A stretch of DNA of 9,928 bases, from NCBI GenBank assembly GCA_009781525.1, contig WQXZ01000051.1, positions 1 to 9,928 on the forward strand. Reading direction: 5' to 3'. Below the pieces are notes generated by a model, which worked only from the letters and a program-made list of their open reading frames with translations, made no database searches and was not told where the DNA came from. Each line of letters starts with the position of its first letter. Position 1 is the first letter of the stretch. This document shows positions 5,799-9,928 of the stretch, one piece after another. The DNA comes from Coriobacteriia bacterium (GTDB lineage: Bacteria > Actinomycetota > Coriobacteriia > Coriobacteriales > UBA8131). A program made the position numbers and the translations under genes.

Positions 5799-7004
5799 TT
5801 ATAAGACCTCGTCCGCCTTTGTCGCATCCTTGCTTTCTACTCTCAGCTGCCCAGCCTGGATACTGAGCGAGATCGACCCAGCCAGCAGCTCTAATAGCTC
5901 GTTACCGATCATTTCTCTGCGCCATCCGCTAAGTACTCTTAAGCCTTCGCGTCGGCCGGATGCCAAGGCTTGCAGCTCATCGTTTGCAGCTAAGATATTG
6001 CCAGCGATATGGTGCTCGGCAGCCCTGTAGTGAACCATTGTCTGCATCATGTCCATTGAGGCGGTAAAGCCTGCACCTCGTATCGGTTTACTGCTACGAA
6101 TCGGCAGTGATTCTTCGTCTTTTTGCAGCCCGCGTGTTACAGCAGCCAAGATACCGGTAGTCATTCGTCGAGAGACTCTATCTTGCAAGCCACGGGTCAT
6201 GAATAGCTCGTCACGATTGCTTGGACTACGCCGGGTTATATCGATCAGCTGCTCGTCAGCAACGACCCATTTTCTGGGCAGGTTTCTGGTTCGCGCTTCC
6301 TGATCGCGCCAGATAGCCAGCTCCTGCAGAATTCCCAGCTGGCGGCGAGAAAGCCCGCTGGAGCCTTTGATTTTATGCCAGAGAAGCTCGGGTTTCTCCA
6401 CATATTGTTCTTGATTGCTCATGTTGGCAAACTCTTCGTCCAGCCAGTGTACCCGGCCTGCAGACTCAAGGTCGGCGCGCATCGATGCGTAGACCTGCGG
6501 AAGGTAGCGCACGTCATCAAGGGCGTACTCGATTTGGGCGTGGCGCAGGGGACGCTTGGACCAGTCGGAGAAGGTGTCGACCTTTTTTAGCTCGACGTCA
6601 GCATATCTTTTGACGATTGCCACCAGGCTGAGCTGCTGAGGCAGTCCTATCAGAGCTGCAGCGATCTGCGTGTCGAATATCGGCGCAACCGTCTTACCGA
6701 ACAGCTCGAATAGTATCTGAAGATCTTGGTAACCTGCATGAAAAACCTTCTGAATTGAATGATTGCAGAGCACCTCGCATAGTGGGTTGAGGTCGACATC
6801 AGCCAACGGGTCGACCAGAAACGCATCGTTCTCAGTGGCTAGCTGCAGCAGGCAGAGCTGAGCATGGAAGGTTCGCTCGCGCATGAATTCTGTGTCAACA
6901 GCCAGTACGCTTGCGGTAGAAAGGATGTCGATTGCTTGTGCGAGAGATTTATTATCCTGTATTAGTTGAGCGTGCTTATTCGCGCCTGCTTGATTTGTTG
7001 TCAT
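5799..7004 (-). CDS. rnd: ribonuclease D
   Basis: A 401-residue 3'-5' exoribonuclease of the DEDDy family, which trims the 3' ends of tRNA precursors and other structured RNAs. All catalytic residues are present: Asp37 and Glu39 in AVDTEFMRE, Asp94 in FHAGYQDLQIL, Tyr160 and Asp164 in YALDDVRYLP. SDWSKRPL (146-153) is typical. An HRDC domain follows (about 209-285, with LSRRQLGILQELAIWRDQEA). The start at 7004 is chosen because the family fold begins just after it; no strong Shine-Dalgarno site precedes it. The frame stays open upstream to 7271, but only through the tandem repeats, encoding a low-complexity Asn-Arg-Gln-Pro-Pro stretch. First gene of the leftward cluster. Confidence 0.95.
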   Translation of the reverse strand: MTTNQAGANKHAQLIQDNKSLAQAIDILSTASVLAVDTEFMRERTFHAQLCLLQLATENDAFLVDPLADVDLNPLCEVLCNHSIQKVFHAGYQDLQILFELFGKTVAPIFDTQIAAALIGLPQQLSLVAIVKRYADVELKKVDTFSDWSKRPLRHAQIEYALDDVRYLPQVYASMRADLESAGRVHWLDEEFANMSNQEQYVEKPELLWHKIKGSSGLSRRQLGILQELAIWRDQEARTRNLPRKWVVADEQLIDITRRSPSNRDELFMTRGLQDRVSRRMTTGILAAVTRGLQKDEESLPIRSSKPIRGAGFTASMDMMQTMVHYRAAEHHIAGNILAANDELQALASGRREGLRVLSGWRREMIGNELLELLAGSISLSIQAGQLRVESKDATKADEVL

Positions 7005-7067
7005 GTTCTCATGGTACCATACAGACCCAGAGAGTAATTCCTCTGAGGCAGAGACCTGGTAGGTTTC

Positions 7068-7218
7068 GGCGCTGGCGGTAGGAGGCTGGCGGTTGCAGGC
7101 GCTGGCGGTAGGAGGCTGGCGGTTGCAGGCGTTGGCTGGCGGTTGCAGGCGGCAGGTGGTAGCGAACAGTGGCCAGGGTTGGCGGTTGCAGGCGGCAGGT
7201 GGTGGTGAGCAGTGGCAG
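7068..7218. repeat. GC-rich tandem repeats in the spacer between rnd and the lipid-kinase-like gene
   Basis: A 30-bp unit occurs twice in exact tandem (7071-7100, 7101-7130), followed by a shortened copy (7131-7150). A longer variant then recurs with about 42-bp spacing (7139-7176 and 7181-7218, imperfect). The core TGGCGGTTGCAGGC appears four times: 7087, 7117, 7137 and 7180. The 30-bp period is a whole number of codons, and all three leftward frames are open through it. It occupies the divergent intergenic region and so separates or modifies both promoters. It is a minisatellite-like tract. Confidence 0.85.
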
Positions 7219-7272
7219 AGTGCTTTGGTGCAGCGAGCTGCATAACGAGTGGATGAATGGGGGCTGATCAAG

Positions 7273-8364
7273 GTGCGTATTCTGATAATTCACGATCTGG
7301 GAACCGGTCCGAATGAAGACACGGTTTTCACCTTTATCCGCCACTTCTCAACACCTGGAGATGAAGTGGTGCTTCGCATCCTGCGGGCGGGCAAGCCATG
7401 TGCTGCATATCTGACAGACGCAAAGGACTTCGACCTGGTTGTCGCAGCAGCGGGAGATAGCATCATCTCGACTGTTTGCTACGAGCTTCGCTATAGCGTG
7501 GTGCCTGTGCTTGCATATCCATCTGCTCTAGAAAACCTGCTGGTTACCGCGTTGGACATTCCGGATGAGCCGGTAGCTCTGGCAGCCCTGGTGCACCAGC
7601 CTTACCTGCTTGACCTCAGCCTTGGCGAGTTGATTGACATTGCGGCGGGCGCGACGGGCGGTGCGGGCGCGAGTGCGGCAGGCGGCGCGAGTGCAGGCGC
7701 GGCAGGCATGGCAGGCGCGGCCACCGTGGCAGGCACCGGTGCAGCCATCGATCCGATCCTCGACCCGACCTCCAGCATGCCTCTCAGCAGCGATACGACT
7801 TCTGAGTTCTCACTGACAAAGGGATTCGTTGTGGCAGCAGGAGCTGGATTCAACCAGAGTATTTTAAAAGCCGCTGAAGGTCTGAAAAACAACTTTGGCT
7901 CGGCAGCCTACGTTTTGGCTGCGCTTTCGCATGCGAACCCCCAGGTTGCGCAAGTGCGAATCGAGATCGACGACCAGACGATAGAGACAGAAGCGATAGC
8001 GGTGTTGTTACTGAACCAGGATAAGCTGCATGTCGACCCGGAGCACATGTATCCCGACAGCACCTCGACTAGCCAGCTGGAGGTATCTATTATCAAACCG
8101 CACAACCCGATTGAGCTCCTTCCAGTACTGCTATCCGCGGTGTTCGACCGCAACAGCGGTCTGGTCAAAAACAGCAATGCCATCGAAGCCTACCTGGGAA
8201 AAACAGTTCGCGTCAGCGCTGATCCCCCGCTGCCATTATTCAGCGACAGCCCTAGCCCTGGCACCTACACGCCTTTCGAAGCGCGTATTCTGCCTGCAGC
8301 AACGCGCCTGATTGTTCCCGAGCGCACCTACCTGAAGTACACCCAGGCAGAGATAAGCCTGTAG
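7273..8364 (+). CDS. diverged diacylglycerol/lipid kinase-like protein (YegS/DagK fold)
   Basis: A 363-residue protein whose layout follows the lipid-kinase family (YegS, DgkB, sphingosine kinase): VRILIIHDLGTG at the start, LVVAAAGDSIISTV (55-68) where the family has GGDGT, VLAYPSALENL (79-89) where it has PxGTxND, then GFVVAAGAGFNQ (184-195) and a C-terminal beta domain ending RLIVP. The nucleotide-binding and catalytic signatures are altered (GGDGT to AAGDS; GTxND to ALEN), and no clear DGE motif is seen near 318-327. Residues 125-158 are a Gly/Ala-rich insert. It may have lost kinase activity or use other residues. The start GTG 7273 has GGGGG nine bases upstream; GTG 7249 would add eight residues but lacks a ribosome site. 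It stands alone, divergent from rnd. Family assignment is by eye. Confidence 0.65.
   Translation: MRILIIHDLGTGPNEDTVFTFIRHFSTPGDEVVLRILRAGKPCAAYLTDAKDFDLVVAAAGDSIISTVCYELRYSVVPVLAYPSALENLLVTALDIPDEPVALAALVHQPYLLDLSLGELIDIAAGATGGAGASAAGGASAGAAGMAGAATVAGTGAAIDPILDPTSSMPLSSDTTSEFSLTKGFVVAAGAGFNQSILKAAEGLKNNFGSAAYVLAALSHANPQVAQVRIEIDDQTIETEAIAVLLLNQDKLHVDPEHMYPDSTSTSQLEVSIIKPHNPIELLPVLLSAVFDRNSGLVKNSNAIEAYLGKTVRVSADPPLPLFSDSPSPGTYTPFEARILPAATRLIVPERTYLKYTQAEISL
7642..7746 (+). repeat. in-frame Gly/Ala-rich low-complexity insert
   Basis: A very GC-rich stretch inside the lipid-kinase-like gene, built from near-repeats such as GGCGCGAGTGC (twice) and GGCAGGC (several times). It codes for a flexible Gly/Ala/Ser linker between the two domains. 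Composition is unlike the rest of the gene, suggesting expansion by replication slippage that kept the frame. Confidence 0.7.
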
Positions 8365-8579
8365 AAAAAGCTGCACGGATGCGGTTGCTCGCGACACGCA
8401 AGGCTGTATGACACGCAGGGCTGTACGGCACCGCGCTGCGCGACTCGCCGCCGCTGCCCACCTCACGCGCACTGCGCCGGGCTACCCGCCACCGCTACCC
8501 GCCTCGCCGTTCTCCCAAGGCTACCCCACCAGCTCCATCGCGCACACCAGCAAGCGAACAAAACCGCACGAAATTACAG
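8365..8579. repeat. intergenic region with short degenerate repeats
   Basis: No gene is supported here. A 17-bp unit is tandemly duplicated (8393-8409 and 8410-8426, 15/17 identical), and GCTACCCGCC occurs at 8481 and 8494, with a related GGCTACCCC further on. The stretch is GC-rich with C predominating on the + strand, then turns AT-rich at about 8570 where the next promoter begins. I see no clear terminator for the preceding gene. Frames crossing it have repeat-like, Arg/Ala-rich composition. Confidence 0.5.
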
Positions 8580-8600
8580 TAAAATGAATCAGTCATTTTA
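8580..8600. promoter_or_regulatory. palindromic operator-like site before the flavoprotein gene
   Basis: TAAAATGA (8580-8587) and TCATTTTA (8593-8600) are perfect inverted arms with a 5-base centre, 22 bases before the start codon in an AT-rich stretch. TAAAAT could itself be a -10. The TGA-n5-TCA core is the kind of site bound by dimeric TetR- or MarR-type repressors; no regulator gene lies in the window. It could alternatively form a leader hairpin. Confidence 0.45.
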
Positions 8601-8622
8601 TCTAATCAAAAGGAGGACATGA

Positions 8623-9171
8623 ATGAGCAAAGTTATTGTCTTTTCAGGTAGCCCTAAGAAAAAGGGTAGCTCAGCTGCCCTGCTGGCCGAGGTTGTCAAA
8701 GGAGCAGAAGCTGCTGGCGCCGAGATTATCGAATACGACTTGAACAACAAAGAGCTGCGTGGCTGCCAGGGATGCCTGAGCTGCCGCAGAGAAGACGTAG
8801 TCGCTTGCATCCAAAACGACTACTTCAGCTCGATGTACGCAGAGCTCAACGATGCTGATGCAGTCGTAGTCGGTGCCCCGATATACATGGGCACTGTCAC
8901 CGCCCAGACCTGGATCCTGATCAATCGCCTGTATCCCGCCATGGGTCCAAACTTCGCACCACGCTATCCTGGCAAGAAGTTCGCAACAGTCATCACCCAG
9001 GGCAACGCGAATCCCGAGGGCTTCGCATCAGCGGTTGAGCAGGTACAGGGATTCCTGGGCAGGCTCGGATGGGATATGGTCGGTTCAATGCTCTGGGCAG
9101 GAGCAGGTGGGGATCTCTCCGAAGAGCAGAAGCAAGAAGCCTTCCAAATCGGTCAAGATTTAGCGGGATAA
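8623..9171 (+). CDS. NAD(P)H-dependent flavoprotein (flavodoxin-like/NADPH-dependent FMN reductase) with four-cysteine motif
   Basis: A 182-residue flavodoxin-fold protein. GSPKKKGSSAALL (9-21) is the FMN phosphate-binding loop, VVVGAPIYMGTVTAQ the second flavin-contact segment, and VITQGNANPEG the third. Between them lies GCQGCLSC followed by Cys62, a C-x2-C-x2-C-x7-C arrangement (Cys48, 51, 54, 62). Archaeal iron-sulfur flavoproteins (Isf) bind a [4Fe-4S] cluster with a C-x2-C-x2-C-x4-7-C motif, and many bacterial relatives keep such cysteines, so electron transfer from reduced pyridine nucleotide to a quinone or other acceptor is plausible. Cluster binding is not proven. Start: AGGAGG at 8611-8616, six bases upstream of ATG 8623. 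A palindromic site lies just upstream and a terminator-like hairpin downstream, so it is probably monocistronic. Confidence 0.85.
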   Translation: MSKVIVFSGSPKKKGSSAALLAEVVKGAEAAGAEIIEYDLNNKELRGCQGCLSCRREDVVACIQNDYFSSMYAELNDADAVVVGAPIYMGTVTAQTWILINRLYPAMGPNFAPRYPGKKFATVITQGNANPEGFASAVEQVQGFLGRLGWDMVGSMLWAGAGGDLSEEQKQEAFQIGQDLAG

Positions 9172-9199
9172 AACCTCGCTCGTTAGCCTTAAGTCTCAC

Positions 9200-9230
9200 A
9201 ATGTGCCGCATCGTTATGGTGCGGCACATT
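9200..9230. terminator. terminator-like hairpin between convergent genes
   Basis: AATGTGCCGCA (9200-9210) and TGCGGCACATT (9220-9230) form a perfect 11-bp stem with a 9-base loop, 28 bases after the flavoprotein stop and 52 bases beyond the end of the opposing VOC gene. The U-tract is short on either strand (ATTT on +), so termination strength is uncertain. Its position suggests a shared, bidirectional terminator. Confidence 0.7.
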
Positions 9231-9282
9231 TGCATGCTTCAGAGTGCGACAGGTTGTTAGTTGCTGGCAAGCTGTACCAGCG

Positions 9283-9720
9283 TCAACCTTCCTCCCGCAA
9301 AGCTTCAAGAATCTGCAACCTCTCTTCGAAGCTGACTTCGCGATAAATCTGATGAAGCATCCAGATGTAGCCGAAAGGATCTATGAAAATCGCATTACTC
9401 ATGCCGAAGGCTTCATTCTCTGTTACTGGTTGGATAACCGTACAGCCAACTTCAACGGCATTGTTGAAAACCTGCTCGATGTCTTCGACCGTGATATTGA
9501 CCCACATAGGCTTGGGGTCAGCAGGCTTTGGTGCAATCAACTGAAACGGCACATTCTCATCCAGCATATGAAACCGAGTGCCGTAGATTGTGAACACAGC
9601 TTCGTTCATGCCGACCTCATTTTCAGTGAGTTCGACTGGTTCAACCGGAAAAACCTTCGAGTAAAGCTTATATGCCTCCAGGCAATCAGGAACCACGAAA
9701 TCTATCTCAACACCAACCAT
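9283..9720 (-). CDS. VOC-family protein, PhnB/glyoxalase-like
   Basis: A 145-residue protein of the vicinal oxygen chelate superfamily, PhnB-like branch. VGVEIDFVVPDCLEAYKLYSKVF opens the first beta-alpha-beta module (residues 2-24), YGTRFHMLDEN lies mid-protein, and the second module carries the characteristic IDPFGYIWMLHQ near the C-terminus. Family members include metal-dependent lyases, dioxygenases and antibiotic-binding proteins, and substrate cannot be read from the sequence. The start at 9720 has AAGGAGG seven bases upstream; in-frame codons further up (ATG at 9759) fall in a hairpin and lack a ribosome site. It is preceded by a tRNA terminator, so it has its own promoter. Confidence 0.88.
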   Translation of the reverse strand: MVGVEIDFVVPDCLEAYKLYSKVFPVEPVELTENEVGMNEAVFTIYGTRFHMLDENVPFQLIAPKPADPKPMWVNITVEDIEQVFNNAVEVGCTVIQPVTENEAFGMSNAIFIDPFGYIWMLHQIYREVSFEERLQILEALREEG

Positions 9721-9745
9721 GATAACCTCCTTGTAGTAGTTTTCT

Positions 9746-9774
9746 GAAGAATCTTGCATTTTGCGAGATTCTTC
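9746..9774 (-). other. leader hairpin of the VOC gene
   Basis: GAAGAATCT (9746-9754) and AGATTCTTC (9766-9774) are perfect 9-bp arms; inside them GCA pairs with TGC across a 3-base loop after one mismatch (a T-G wobble if read on the + strand). It lies upstream of the ribosome site and would be close to the 5' end of the mRNA. A stabilising 5' stem-loop or regulatory leader is possible; no U-tract follows in the gene's direction. Confidence 0.5.
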
Positions 9775-9778
9775 TTTG

Positions 9779-9814
9779 ATTCTAAGAAAACCTTGTGTAC
9801 CCACAGTGTACCCA
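9779..9814 (-). promoter_or_regulatory. putative promoter of the VOC gene with 11-bp-phased direct repeats
   Basis: Reading leftward, TAGAAT (9784-9779) matches the -10 consensus at five of six positions, but no -35 is visible at the right spacing. In that place TGGGTACAC occurs twice as a direct repeat (9814-9806 and 9803-9795) with an 11-bp period, about one helical turn. This fits an activator site replacing the -35, but it is inference. Confidence 0.35.
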
Positions 9815-9820
9815 GAGTAC

Positions 9821-9848
9821 AAAAATCCCCGCTTTTGCGAGGATCTTT
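9821..9848 (-). terminator. rho-independent terminator of the tRNA-Val transcript
   Basis: Read leftward, ATCCTCGC pairs with GCGGGGAT across an AAAA loop (one G-U pair), extended by an A-rich/T-rich outer stem and followed by TTTTT (9825-9821). It sits 36 bases after the tRNA CCA end. Strong stem plus U-tract in the tRNA direction. Confidence 0.8.
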
Positions 9849-9883
9849 ATTATCATGAAACAGGCTCTGACCTGCGGAAACTC

Positions 9884-9928
9884 TGGTGCGCGATGTAAGA
9901 TTTGAACTTACGACCCCTACCGTGTCAA
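9884..9928 (-). tRNA. tRNA-Val(GAC), 3' part, cut by the window edge
   Basis: The complementary strand gives the anticodon loop TTGACAC (anticodon GAC, valine), the 3' anticodon stem GGTAG, the variable region, a T-arm GTAAG-TTCAAAT-CTTAC with perfect stem, acceptor strand ATCGCGC, discriminator A and an encoded CCA (9886-9884). The D-arm and 5' acceptor strand lie beyond the right edge; a 5' GCGCGAT would be expected. Confidence 0.88.

Noticed and set aside
7011..7020. Palindrome ATGGTACCAT before rnd
   Set aside because: Only 10 bp, no extension of the arms and no second copy in the window; too little to call an operator.
7068..7218. CRISPR-like array
   Set aside because: The units abut or have unequal, repeat-related spacers; no unique spacers of constant length and no cas genes.
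7005..7271. N-terminal extension of RNase D by 89 residues
   Set aside because: The extension is the translated tandem repeat, lacks a ribosome site at its start, and the family fold begins just after the methionine at 7004. Kept only as a remote possibility in the findings.
8236..8472. Leftward frames crossing the end of the lipid-kinase-like gene into the GC-rich spacer
   Set aside because: Ala/Arg-rich composition from GC-rich repeat DNA, no ribosome site, and mostly antisense to the supported gene.
9244..9747. Long + strand frame of 167 codons opposite the VOC gene
   Set aside because: It is antisense to a clear VOC-family protein, has no ribosome site and no recognisable domain.
9821..9928. 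tRNA-associated integration site for a mobile element
   Set aside because: No integrase gene and no direct repeat of the tRNA 3' end elsewhere in the window.

Overview
The window reads as ordinary chromosome from a mid-GC bacterium. Several things suggest an actinobacterium of the Coriobacteriia type: DUF4190-type small membrane proteins with a Pro/Gln-rich head, the character of the exonuclease VII and RNase D proteins, and the 3' half of a tRNA-Val(GAC) whose acceptor strand ends ATCGCGC-ACCA. This assignment is inference; no rRNA or other decisive marker is present. Most genes have clear Shine-Dalgarno sites and all frames are intact, apart from one possible exception near the left end.

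Layout. Left block, + strand (about 140-3154): two DUF4190-like membrane proteins, each behind a nearly identical promoter, then an Lgt-family membrane protein and an M19 dipeptidase. The last three are tightly spaced and form a likely envelope-related operon. Middle block, - strand (7004 down to 3151): RNase D, a membrane zinc metallopeptidase, xseA, xseB (overlapping xseA) and a HIT-family hydrolase, all in one direction. This block converges on the dipeptidase with the two stop codons overlapping in a single CTAG. Right block, + strand: a diverged lipid-kinase-like gene (7273-8364), divergent from RNase D across a GC-rich tandem-repeat spacer, then a flavoprotein with a four-cysteine motif (8623-9171) behind a palindromic operator-like site. 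Right end, - strand: a VOC/PhnB-like protein with a structured leader, preceded by the terminator and 3' half of a tRNA-Val gene.

How the genes relate. The nucleic-acid enzymes (RNase D, ExoVII large and small subunits) form a housekeeping cluster with a membrane protease and a nucleotide-binding HIT protein. The left operon looks envelope-directed. I see no defence system, prophage, transposon or CRISPR array. The most interesting points are: the duplicated promoter-plus-DUF4190 module, with a possible start-codon frameshift in its first copy; a hairpin that encloses both the stop codon of one gene and the start codon of the Lgt-family gene; that Lgt-family protein, which lacks several signature residues; and a lipid-kinase-like protein with a lost GGDGT signature and a Gly/Ala-rich insert, flanked by repeat tracts.
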